Positions 17,601 to 24,481 of a DNA stretch of 64,000 nt are shown here, piece by piece. How positions within the stretch are numbered: the first letter of the stretch is position 1; each line of letters starts with the position of its first letter. The stretch is taken from positions 1-64,000 of the forward strand of contig NZ_BCNM01000011.1 in the NCBI RefSeq assembly GCF_001514495.1. Direction: 5' to 3'. The notes beneath the pieces were generated by a model that saw nothing but the letters and a program-made list of their open reading frames with translations, was not told the origin of the DNA and did not search any database. The DNA comes from Paenibacillus pabuli NBRC 13638 (GTDB taxonomy: Bacteria > Bacillota > Bacilli > Paenibacillales > Paenibacillaceae). The position numbers and the translations under genes were made by a program.

Positions 17601-17807
17601 GCTGACTTTTTGTTCAATCAGGGCCCTTGACCGGACGGGCTCGTCTTTAACAATGGAACTGACGTAACCCATCAAAGCACCGCCTACAAATAGCACCCCC
17701 ATGAATCCGAGGACAACCATCCATTTGACGACACTACCCAGTCTGCGGGCAAAACTGCGCTTGCGGGCAGGCTGTTCATCAGGCTTTTTCTTATTAACAT
17801 CAACCAT
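14688..17807 (-). CDS. Class A penicillin-binding protein (PBP1A family) with C-terminal FN3 domains
   Basis: Bifunctional peptidoglycan synthase, 1039 residues. A basic cytoplasmic N-terminus and one membrane anchor (about 28-52) lead to a GT51 glycosyltransferase domain with catalytic Glu114 in IEDNHFYEHKG and GGSTLTQQLAR. The transpeptidase domain has Ser440-x-x-Lys443 (STMK), SLN at 500-502 and KTGS at 634-637. After a linker come two fibronectin type III repeats (about 858-940 and 962-1036), outside the membrane, which may bind wall polymer. A Thr/Glu-rich insert sits near 330-355. It is monocistronic, with AAAGGAGG upstream and an extended -10 promoter. acsA is convergent. Confidence 0.92.
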   Translation of the reverse strand: MVDVNKKKPDEQPARKRSFARRLGSVVKWMVVLGFMGVLFVGGALMGYVSSIVKDEPVRSRALIEQKVSENSITGFAYFADGSPIGQLRTEEDRRPVTFDQIPQKVIDAVISIEDNHFYEHKGVDTSGTLRAVKQKVLKESVQTGGSTLTQQLARRVFLNLDRTEDRKVKEILLSLRLERFLTKNEIMTAYLNKVPFGNGSSGYNVYGIKAAAKGLFNINDLGKLNTAQAAYLAGLPQLPSSYSAFNGKGDFVEDNFERAINRQHLVLRRMLELGKIGQTEYNEALAFDIKSSLAPKTIKAYNTYPYLMMETERQAAQILMKQLNSDKAADTETTTKADGGTEETPQKESSALLEEAQAQLRTGGYRIYTTINKSVYKTMRTIAEDDSNFSADDSVKGKEQTAAMLINHKTGAILGMIEGRDFQDEQMNYATQMLRQPGSTMKPIAAYLPALDEGLVQPASIIDDSPIILKDGPNGFHIPKNANNRYQGLVTARRALNYSLNVPALKLFNEEVGIDKSWAFAKKLGITTIQKNDYQAQTGVLGGLQYGVTVEELTSAYGAIANHGVYNDSYMISKIVDSKGNIVYKHDVEPVQAFSEQTAYLMTDMLRTVITEGTADKVRENYKYSKSVPIVGKTGSTQNYADVWFEGYTPDVTLGVWVGYKQSINTLETKSQKKRAQQLWTQIMNQVIATDKEMFVTDSFKKPSGIETRTVSAYSGKLPTSLTDRFVTDIFNSKFVPKDSDDGVAKAKYITYNGVNYIPRDQTPGDMTKEKTVVKRKKPISDLIKELQSAFSRMNRHESLAYYLPEDADADMPTQIDPRTDNGKAPDAPGNVRISVGNGNAVITFNATPESDVVGYRLYRSVNGAGFQNQGQVVLTGESRSFTAYAQGGNFAFYVTAVDVAGRESAPSAAVSSAGIAEPPTDEEVKEPINVPGTVVTPEDSQNENTATAAPAAPGQVSVTALTQGLRIQWASNPEADGVQSYAVYYSETGAAPYTKIGTTSGTSMDYGVPASTTGWFKVSASNSVGESEPSGAVHFQP

Positions 17808-17836
17808 TCAGTGTCTTCCTCCTTTTAACAGCACTT

Positions 17837-17845
17837 ATTATAGCA
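17837..17845 (-). promoter_or_regulatory. Extended -10 promoter of the PBP gene
   Basis: On the minus strand TGCTATAAT, a TGN-extended consensus -10 without a good -35, about 30 bases before the start codon. The rest of the 361-base gap (17808-18168) shows only the rpsD terminator. Confidence 0.55.
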
Positions 17846-18101
17846 TAAAAAGGCGGGTTTGCATGCCTGAGAAATACAAGCAATGGTCGAAAATTGCCAT
17901 TCTTTCTTGGATATTGATATATATCATGCGAAATTAAATTACATATCATGAGAAGCTCTGAAGAATTTCAGTAAAACGTGGAAGTTGCCTGTCTGCAAAG
18001 TCGCTATGAAACGTTGAATCAGCTCAAGCAGCTCCAAAAGGGAGTGTATAGTCTATATCGTTACTTGGGGGTTCATTATGTATATGCATATAAAAAACAC
18101 A

Positions 18102-18139
18102 TAAAAAAACAGCTGCCGAGAAATCTCGGACAGCTGTTT
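18102..18139 (-). terminator. rpsD terminator
   Basis: On the minus strand AACAGCTGTCCGAG pairs with CTCGGCAGCTGTT around a short loop, followed by seven T's. Confidence 0.88.
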
Positions 18140-18168
18140 GGTGTAAAGCTTTAATAAAATCCCAACGA

Positions 18169-18768
18169 TTAACGGTTGTAGAACTCGACGATTTGTTTTT
18201 CGTCGATGTCTTGGGACAATTCCGAACGCTCAGGCAAACGAATGAATTTACCTTCCAGAGCTGTATCGTTGAATTCAACGTATGCAGGAAGATGCGAACG
18301 GTTTTCCAAAGCTTCCTTAACGGAAGAAAGACCGCGGCTTCTTTCACGCAGGCTGATAACGTCGCCAGTGCTTACTTGGTAAGAAGCGATGTCGACTTTT
18401 TTGCCGTTTACAGTTACGTGACCGTGGGATACCAACTGACGCGAACCTGCGCGGGAGTTAGCAAATCCAAGACGGTAAACGAGGTTGTCAAGGCGGCTCT
18501 CAAGCAAGAACATGAAGTTTTCACCCGCGATACCTTGCATTTTTTGCGCTCTAGCAAAGAGAGTGCGGAATTGCTTCTCGCCCAAACCGTACATGTGACG
18601 CAATTTTTGTTTTTCTTGCAACTGCATACCGTAGTTGCTGATTTTTCTCCGTTGGTTTGCTCCGTGCTGACCTGGAGGGAAAGGACGTTTCAATTCTTTG
18701 CCTGTTCCGCTCAGGGAAATGCCGAGGCGACGGCTCAATTTAAATTTAGGACCAGTGTAACGTGCCAT
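18169..18768 (-). CDS. rpsD: 30S ribosomal protein S4
   Basis: Primary 16S rRNA-binding protein and 30S assembly nucleator, 199 residues. It starts MARYTGPKFKLSRRLG and contains the S4 RNA-binding domain (LDNLVYRLGFANSRAGSRQLVSHGHVTVNGKKV region, about 92-155). No N-terminal Cys cluster is present, so it is the zinc-free form. It is monocistronic, with its own promoter, a leader of about 190 bases and a strong terminator. In B. subtilis rpsD is likewise monocistronic and is repressed by S4 binding to its own leader. Confidence 0.97.
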   Translation of the reverse strand: MARYTGPKFKLSRRLGISLSGTGKELKRPFPPGQHGANQRRKISNYGMQLQEKQKLRHMYGLGEKQFRTLFARAQKMQGIAGENFMFLLESRLDNLVYRLGFANSRAGSRQLVSHGHVTVNGKKVDIASYQVSTGDVISLRERSRGLSSVKEALENRSHLPAYVEFNDTALEGKFIRLPERSELSQDIDEKQIVEFYNR

Positions 18769-18957
18769 GTTTAAAGTAGCTCCTTTTTAGTTAAAGTTCA
18801 TATAGGGCTCTGTTTGCGCTCCAATTTGTTGATGCGGGCCAAGCCTCGCATAGAACGATCAGGAAAGTTCAGCCGCTGTCCTGAAAGCAACAAAAAGAAT
18901 GAGGGTGACACAACCGGTACTGCCCAAATTTAAAGACCCATTAGTAGTCTTCATCAA
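18769..18957 (-). promoter_or_regulatory. rpsD 5' leader, probable S4 autoregulatory RNA
   Basis: About 190 untranslated bases between the promoter and the start codon. On the minus strand TCAGGA...TCCTGA and ATGCG...CGCAT can pair as separate stems, and AAAGGAG sits ten bases before the ATG. Autoregulation by S4 is established for B. subtilis rpsD; applying it here is inference, since I could not align the two leaders. Confidence 0.45.
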
Positions 18958-18963
18958 CAATTT

Positions 18964-18992
18964 ATTTTACAGTTTACTAGAAGCAAAGTCAA
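18964..18992 (-). promoter_or_regulatory. rpsD sigma-A promoter
   Basis: On the minus strand TTGACT, a 17-base spacer and TAAAAT: a near-consensus promoter. Confidence 0.8.
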
Positions 18993-19235
18993 GCGTGTGA
19001 GAAACGAAAAAAAACGTCTAAATTTGTCGATAGGTCATTAGGCCCAAAATAATGGGACAATTTTCTGAAATATGGATGCAAAAAACCTTTAAAGAGAGTA
19101 AAATAGATTGTATCTTAACTTTAAATGATCTTGTACATTAAGGTTATCGCATAGGATTTGCAGGTTTGCGATAACGTCTGCAGATTAATGCATCCGATAG
19201 GTTGGATGCAAAAACGGTGCAAAGGAGCGCCTGAC

Positions 19236-21215
19236 ATGTTAGAACATCTAAGAAGTATACCAGCCAGCTTGATTTCGCGAAGTTCGGGCGATTCCGCATC
19301 TTCTGTCGCTCCTCACGAAGAGCATGTATTCTGGATGCAAAAAATGGATATCACACCTTTTGATTTTTCATATTTGGGAAGTTTGTTACAGCAAGCATAT
19401 ACCGATTGGCAAACCCAACGTCAGCCAAACACGGGCAGATCTCCAATGATTTATAACGTATGGAATACGGAAGGCATTTGCATGGGGCACGGTAATGAGC
19501 AGGCCCCGGGGCTGGATGTATATTCCGTGGTATTGCAATGCATTGAATCAGGACAGGCACAATCATTGCGGGGTTCCACGGAACATGGAGAGTATCTTCT
19601 CCTTGCAGAGCCGCTTTTCTCCCGGACTAATCAGGATATGTTCGCTGTATTTACCGCAATAACCTACGAGCAAAATCGATATGAAACGTCTGAAGCCGTT
19701 GTTCGATCGGAGGCAATGCATTTTCGTACCTGCTTTTACCGAAGATTTGAATACATATTTATGACGGATCTGTTACGTGCTCATGAGCAAACTGCACGAG
19801 AAGAACACCGAAGATCGATTCTATTCCAGATCGTTCAACGGATGCATGACAAAATGGATGTAGATGCAATTCTGGACGAAGTGTTTGACAGCATTGATTA
19901 TTTATATCCAACCACTTGCATGAAATTGTATATGTCTCAGGATCAGAGCAGCTTCAATCCTAGGATCAAACCTTTGCTTGTTCATGAACGGGGAGAAGAT
20001 ATTTGTGTCCGTTCGTTTATGGAGGGCAAGCTTATCATTGTTCGCTCAGAAGAAAGAGAGCAGCGCATTCTGGAGGTAGGTCTTCCTCTAAAAGGCAAAC
20101 AAGGCATCTATGGTGTATTTCATATTGAAATGAATCAGGAGTTACTGGAAGATTCCGATCTGAAACTCATCACGATGATGGCAGATACAGCAGGGACAGC
20201 CTTTGAAAACGCCAAGTTGCATGAACAATCGAATATGTTAATTCAAGAACTTCGTCTAATCAATGATCTGACGCAACGTTTGAATAAAAGCCTGCAGCTG
20301 ATGGAGATTTATCAATTCTCCGAGCAGGAGTTGAAGGACATTTTTCAAGCTGAAACATGTTGTATCCTTCAACTGAACGACAGTACGAATCATTTCGAAG
20401 TAATGTCATCCAATGTACATGAAATATGCCGCAAATCATTCCCGGTGGACTACGGTATTGTAGGTTTGCTCTATGAGAAAGAAGAACCGCTGATCCTATC
20501 TGATTATGCAAAATACGATAAGGTGTCTTCGATATTCATGGATCTTACTGGCTCCATGTCATTGATGGCGTCGCCTCTTCGGGTGAATGGTGAGGTGAAG
20601 GGGGCAATCTTGCTGGGACATACGAAAAAGCAATATTTTTCGTATGATAATTACCGCCTGCTCCAGATGCTGTCCATTCATATCGGACTTGCACTCTCCA
20701 ATGCGACGCTTCATGCCGAGGTGCGGCGTTTGGCGAACTTGGATATGCTGACTGGGCTGTATGTGAGGCATTACCTGGATAGTGTGATCCATGAACGGCA
20801 GACGAATGAATTCTGTGGTTCACTGGTTGTCGTAGATATTGACCAGTTTAAGCAGGTGAATGATACGTTTGGGCACCAAACGGGTGATCAGGTATTGAAA
20901 CAGGTGAGTGATATTGTAACAAGCTCTGTTCGGTCTGATGATATCTCTGCCAGATGGGGCGGGGAAGAGCTGGCCATCTATATGCCGCAGATCGGTTCTC
21001 GTCAGGCACTTGAATATGCCGAAATCATTCGCAGAAGGGTGGCCGAAGAGACGAGGCCTCCCGTGACCGTATCCAGTGGTATTGCCGAATGGAACTGGAT
21101 GGATGAGAAAGTCAGTGTGGAATCGTTATTCTACCGCGCTGATATGGCTCTGTATAGTGCGAAGCATGGCGGTCGGAACCGGATTGTCGTGGAAGAACAG
21201 GAAGTTACACGTTAA
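19236..21215 (+). CDS. GAF-domain diguanylate cyclase (GGDEF protein)
   Basis: Probable c-di-GMP synthase, 659 residues. An N-terminal region of about 190 residues has no motif I know; two GAF-like domains follow (about 205-345 and 355-495), the second ending before MLTGLYVRHYLD, the start of the GGDEF domain (about 505-655). The signature is WGGEEL, with Leu in the fifth position instead of Phe, and an RSDD inhibitory site exactly five residues upstream; VVDIDQFKQVNDTFGH is the metal-binding segment. No membrane helices. ATG 19236 follows AAAGGAG; the longer frame from 19158 has no ribosome-binding site. B. subtilis has a similar GAF/GGDEF gene (ytrP) in its rpsD region, as I recall. Confidence 0.85.
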   Translation: MLEHLRSIPASLISRSSGDSASSVAPHEEHVFWMQKMDITPFDFSYLGSLLQQAYTDWQTQRQPNTGRSPMIYNVWNTEGICMGHGNEQAPGLDVYSVVLQCIESGQAQSLRGSTEHGEYLLLAEPLFSRTNQDMFAVFTAITYEQNRYETSEAVVRSEAMHFRTCFYRRFEYIFMTDLLRAHEQTAREEHRRSILFQIVQRMHDKMDVDAILDEVFDSIDYLYPTTCMKLYMSQDQSSFNPRIKPLLVHERGEDICVRSFMEGKLIIVRSEEREQRILEVGLPLKGKQGIYGVFHIEMNQELLEDSDLKLITMMADTAGTAFENAKLHEQSNMLIQELRLINDLTQRLNKSLQLMEIYQFSEQELKDIFQAETCCILQLNDSTNHFEVMSSNVHEICRKSFPVDYGIVGLLYEKEEPLILSDYAKYDKVSSIFMDLTGSMSLMASPLRVNGEVKGAILLGHTKKQYFSYDNYRLLQMLSIHIGLALSNATLHAEVRRLANLDMLTGLYVRHYLDSVIHERQTNEFCGSLVVVDIDQFKQVNDTFGHQTGDQVLKQVSDIVTSSVRSDDISARWGGEELAIYMPQIGSRQALEYAEIIRRRVAEETRPPVTVSSGIAEWNWMDEKVSVESLFYRADMALYSAKHGGRNRIVVEEQEVTR

Positions 21216-21252
21216 GAGAGGACTATTCCGTTTGAGGAGTTGTCCTCTCTTT
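21215..21252 (+). terminator. Terminator after the GGDEF gene
   Basis: AGAGAGGAC pairs with GTCCTCTCT around a loop, then TTATTTTT. Confidence 0.8.
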
Positions 21253-21345
21253 ATTTTTGCAAGCAGTAATGCCAAAGGAAGGAAGTATAAGCAAATAAGG
21301 GAGGGGCAGGCTATGGAGAAAGTTGACGAAAGGGTGAAGTAGAAC

Positions 21346-22212
21346 ATGTTGAACCGTCGGTATGTTCGTGGGCTATTGTTGATTCTAAGTATTGTGGTGG
21401 TATGTGCTCCTGGTTGCGGTCTGCTTCAGCAAAATCAAAGTCCGGAGGAATTATTCTCACGAGCACTATCGGGAATTGCCGGTAAAGAAACGTTGAGTTT
21501 TGATGGAGAGGCGGGACTGCGACGTGAGAGCAGCGGACTATTTGAGAATCAATTCAAATTTGAAGGCAAGCTTGAGAATCATGATCGACTGACTTTGCAA
21601 ACGAGGCTGCCTGGAGCTGTTACGGCTGTCGGAACAGGATCAAACGGAGTGAATGCCGCGGCTGTGAACAATAACGGTCAACCGAGCGGATTTAGCGCTT
21701 CGTTTGAACGCAAACAAGGACAATGGATGGCTTTAACAGCCGAGCATGAGCCTCTGCGCGGTTCGCTTTCCCGTTTCAATCCAATCGCTCAAATGGAAAG
21801 TATCGATCGGTTGAACAAAACAATTAAGTCCGAGTACGGTTCAGGTCGCCGAACCAAAATATTGCGGATTGAACTTGCGCCCAAAGACGCCAAAACCTGG
21901 GCACTCGCTCAGCTTCAGGACGAGATGAATGCGATACGTGCAGAGTACATGCACAAGGCCAGCAAGGTTAAGGGAGCGAGTCAGGAGAAGCTGGAGAAGG
22001 ATTTGAATAAAGTGTGGGAGCAAGGTGAAGCGTCGATGGAACAGATGATGAAGCAGGCCGACGTACAGACGGTATATCATCTTACGGTGGACCGTAAAAC
22101 CAGCTTGCCTTTGCGACTTTCCTCGGAAAGCCAGGTAGACTATAAAGACATGAACAACAAAAGCAACAAGGAAGCACTGGTCACGGATGTAAACTTCAGG
22201 TCTTATGAGTAA
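21346..22212 (+). CDS. Putative lipoprotein of unknown function
   Basis: I do not recognise the family. The 288-residue product opens with a positive N-terminus, a hydrophobic stretch (GLLLILSIVVV) and APGC, a lipobox-like site with Pro at -2, so it is probably a membrane-anchored lipoprotein. The body shows alternating beta-like strands, an AAAVNNNGQPSG low-complexity loop, and a Lys/Glu-rich helical segment (about 180-230). The overall character recalls LolA/LppX-type shells, but this is only a suggestion. AAAGGGTG precedes ATG 21346. It is followed after 110 bases by the aminopeptidase gene. Confidence 0.7.
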   Translation: MLNRRYVRGLLLILSIVVVCAPGCGLLQQNQSPEELFSRALSGIAGKETLSFDGEAGLRRESSGLFENQFKFEGKLENHDRLTLQTRLPGAVTAVGTGSNGVNAAAVNNNGQPSGFSASFERKQGQWMALTAEHEPLRGSLSRFNPIAQMESIDRLNKTIKSEYGSGRRTKILRIELAPKDAKTWALAQLQDEMNAIRAEYMHKASKVKGASQEKLEKDLNKVWEQGEASMEQMMKQADVQTVYHLTVDRKTSLPLRLSSESQVDYKDMNNKSNKEALVTDVNFRSYE

Positions 22213-22322
22213 ATGAGTTTGAGTGACTGCCTGCTGACGGGATCGTTGTAGCATGCTACAATAGTATCGTAATTTACCGTTGTTCAATTCAAAGATGGCA
22301 GATGACAGGAGGAGTTTACAAG

Positions 22323-23438
22323 ATGAAGGACCCAAGAATTCAGAAGCTCGCAGCCAATCTGGTGGGCTACTCTGTAGATGTACAGCCCGGTGAAAATGTG
22401 CTGGTTGAAATGATCGGCACGGAACGTGATCTGATGAATGCGATCATTGAAGAAGTAGGAAAAAAAGGTGGTAACGTCTTTGTACAACTGACCGACAAGA
22501 CGGTACAGCGTGCAATGCTGAAAAGTGCGACAGAAGACATGATGAAAACCTGGGCAGAGATCGATCTGAACCGAATGAAGCAAATGGATTGTTACATCGG
22601 TATTCGTGCAGGAGAGAATGTGAACGATCTGTCTGATGTGCCAGAAGAAAAAATGAAAATGTACAATTCACTTTATTCTCATCCGGTACATAGTGAGCAG
22701 CGGGTTAAACATACGAAATGGGTTGTGCTTCGTTACCCGAATGCAAGCATGGCGCAGCTGGCGAATACGAGCACAGAAGCTTTTGAAGATTTCTACTTCG
22801 ACGTGTGCAACCTGGATTATGCCAAAATGGACAAAGCACAGGATTCCCTGGCTAACCTCATGAAGCGTACGGACAAAGTCCGGATTACAGGACCTGGAAC
22901 AGATCTAAGCTTCTCTATTAAAGATATCGGTGCAGAGAAATGTTCTGGCCAAAAAAATATTCCGGATGGCGAAGTGTACAGTGCCCCTGTGCGTGATTCC
23001 GTGAACGGAACAATTAGTTATAATACGCCAACGTTGTATAACGGAATTACTTTTGAGAATATCAAGTTCACGTTCAAAGACGGTAAAATTGTTGAAGCCA
23101 CGAGCAACGACACGGAACGTCTTAATGAAATTCTGAACTCAGATGATGGCGCTCGTCATATCGGTGAGTTCGCCATTGGATTCAATCCACATATTTTGCA
23201 CCCGATGAAGGACATTCTGTTTGATGAAAAAATCGCAGGCAGCTTGCACTTTACACCAGGGCAGGCATATGAAGAAACAGATAATGGAAACCGCTCCTCC
23301 ATTCACTGGGATCTGGTATTGATTCAGCGCCCAGACTACGGTGGTGGCGAAATTTATTTTGATGATGTATTGATCCGTAAAGACGGTATTTTCGTTATTC
23401 CTGAGCTGGAATGCCTTAATCCAGACCGTCTGAAGTAG
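22323..23438 (+). CDS. M29-family aminopeptidase (AmpS/PepS type)
   Basis: Metal-dependent leucyl/aminopeptidase of the thermophilic M29 family, cytosolic, removing N-terminal residues from peptides. 371 residues, slightly shorter than the usual 400-410. Metal-ligand regions are visible in GEFAIGFNPH (about 280), the SIHWDLV segment (about 325) and the EIYFDDVLI end; HTKWVVLRYPNASMAQ is characteristic. ATG 22323 directly follows ACAGGAGGAG; a frame opening 21 bases earlier would place the ribosome-binding site inside the gene. An HPr-like gene follows 96 bases downstream, possibly on the same transcript, since the terminator comes after both. Confidence 0.88.
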   Translation: MKDPRIQKLAANLVGYSVDVQPGENVLVEMIGTERDLMNAIIEEVGKKGGNVFVQLTDKTVQRAMLKSATEDMMKTWAEIDLNRMKQMDCYIGIRAGENVNDLSDVPEEKMKMYNSLYSHPVHSEQRVKHTKWVVLRYPNASMAQLANTSTEAFEDFYFDVCNLDYAKMDKAQDSLANLMKRTDKVRITGPGTDLSFSIKDIGAEKCSGQKNIPDGEVYSAPVRDSVNGTISYNTPTLYNGITFENIKFTFKDGKIVEATSNDTERLNEILNSDDGARHIGEFAIGFNPHILHPMKDILFDEKIAGSLHFTPGQAYEETDNGNRSSIHWDLVLIQRPDYGGGEIYFDDVLIRKDGIFVIPELECLNPDRLK

Positions 23439-23534
23439 GAACAGCATTTTGCTGTTGCTAGGAAAGCGGATTCACGGTATCATGTAGTGGTAATTAATAG
23501 ATGATACCAAAAGTGAAAAGACGGAGGGATTCCT

Positions 23535-23780
23535 ATGTCGAGTAATAATGCGGCGGTAGTGGAAATTGCCCAAACAGCGGGCAAGTTTACTTCTTCAATC
23601 GTGCTTCATTCGGAGAACAAGTATATCGATGTCAAAAGTATTCTCGGGCTGTTTACAACGTTAATCAGTACGCACAGTTATGAACTGCATGTTCATGGCC
23701 CGGATGCAGCAGAAGCTAAAGCAGCCATGTCAGAAGTGTTTGCCAAGCATGGACTGAATGTAAGTATCGCATCCGAGTAA
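23535..23780 (+). CDS. HPr-like protein lacking the phospho-histidine segment
   Basis: An 81-residue member of the PTS HPr fold family. From residue 8 on it aligns without gaps to HPr from helix 1 onward: VVEIAQTAGKF corresponds to TVLVQTASKY, and DVKSILGLF to NLKSIMGVM, so Ser35 is the counterpart of regulatory Ser46. The N-terminal beta strand and the HARP motif are missing: His15 aligns with Asn4 and Arg17 with Ala6. It therefore cannot be a normal phosphocarrier. A Crh-like role through Ser phosphorylation is possible but unproven. ATG 23535 follows ACGGAGGG; no upstream in-frame extension restores the missing part. Confidence 0.8.
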   Translation: MSSNNAAVVEIAQTAGKFTSSIVLHSENKYIDVKSILGLFTTLISTHSYELHVHGPDAAEAKAAMSEVFAKHGLNVSIASE

Positions 23781-23792
23781 TGACTCCAGGAA

Positions 23793-23827
23793 GCATCTCT
23801 GCCAATGATGGCAGAGATGCTTTTTTT
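23793..23827 (+). terminator. Terminator after the HPr-like gene
   Basis: GCATCTCTGCCA-ATGA-TGGCAGAGATGC, a perfect 12-pair stem, followed by seven T's. Confidence 0.93.
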
Positions 23828-23924
23828 GAATAGGGTAAACATGTGTACAGCAAGACCTCCGTAAAATCAGGAGATTAGACAGCAATAAAGGTCTTCAGGT
23901 TATATGGTTATTTTGGTCAGGTTC

Positions 23925-23959
23925 TTGTATTAGCTCCTGATTTCGTCTAATATTAGACG
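23925..23959 (+). promoter_or_regulatory. Probable ylaN promoter overlapped by a 16-base palindrome
   Basis: TTGTAT at 23925-23930, a 17-base spacer and TAATAT at 23948-23953. The perfect palindrome CGTCTAATATTAGACG (23944-23959) covers the -10 element exactly and is followed by a second small hairpin, AGACGT-AGA-ACGTCT. This geometry suits a repressor operator. Confidence 0.45.
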
Positions 23960-24004
23960 TAGAACGTCTTTACGCGATTTTTGGGACATAGGGGGGAAAA
24001 ATGC

Positions 24005-24298
24005 ATGACTTCATCTGATCTGCAGGACCAGTTGCACTTGAAAGCGATCAGTCTTCTTCAAGAAGATGCAGATAAAATACAGAAGCTTATAGAAGTACAG
24101 ATGGAGAATCTGGCTACCCGCTACTGCCCTCTCTATGAGGAAGTATTGGATACACAGATGTATGGGTTCTCCAAGGAAGTTGATTTTGCTGTTCGTGCAG
24201 GGCTTCTTCCAGAAGGTGCAGGTAAGCAGCTGGTTAGCGCGCTTGAGCGGAATCTGGCAATTCTATATGAAGCTTTGAATAAGAAGAATGAGCAATAG
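24005..24298 (+). CDS. ylaN: YlaN family protein
   Basis: Small helical protein of 97 residues, matching B. subtilis YlaN closely in DADKIQKLIEVQM and CPLYEEVLDTQMYG. YlaN homologues have been linked to iron homeostasis through interaction with the regulator Fur. ATG 24005 is preceded by AGGGGGG; an ATG four bases earlier is out of frame. In B. subtilis ylaN is next to ftsW; here ftsW lies 2 kb away on the opposite strand. A palindrome overlaps its likely promoter. Confidence 0.9.
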   Translation: MTSSDLQDQLHLKAISLLQEDADKIQKLIEVQMENLATRYCPLYEEVLDTQMYGFSKEVDFAVRAGLLPEGAGKQLVSALERNLAILYEALNKKNEQ

Positions 24299-24326
24299 CC
24301 TGCAATAGCGTGGGTCAGAATAGAAG

Positions 24327-24353
24327 GCATGCAGGTGTTTGCATGCTTTTTTT
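24327..24353 (+). terminator. ylaN terminator
   Basis: GCATGCA pairs with TGCATGC around a five-base loop, then TTTTTTT. Confidence 0.85.
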
Positions 24354-24405
24354 GTACGTTTGAAGCGAAATGGATGTCGGATGTGCTGGGGGCGAAGAGA
24401 TAAAT

Positions 24406-24444
24406 AAAGAGGCAGCCCGAAAATGTATTTTCGGGCTGCCTCTT
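24406..24444. terminator. Terminator serving the antiporter gene
   Basis: AGAGGCAGCCCGAAAA-TGT-ATTTTCGGGCTGCCTCT, a perfect 16-pair stem. On the minus strand it is followed by TTATTTA, so it mainly serves the minus-strand antiporter gene. Confidence 0.85.
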
Positions 24445-24481
24445 ACGCTAAATGGTCTAAGACGGGAAAAGGCTGAGCGGG

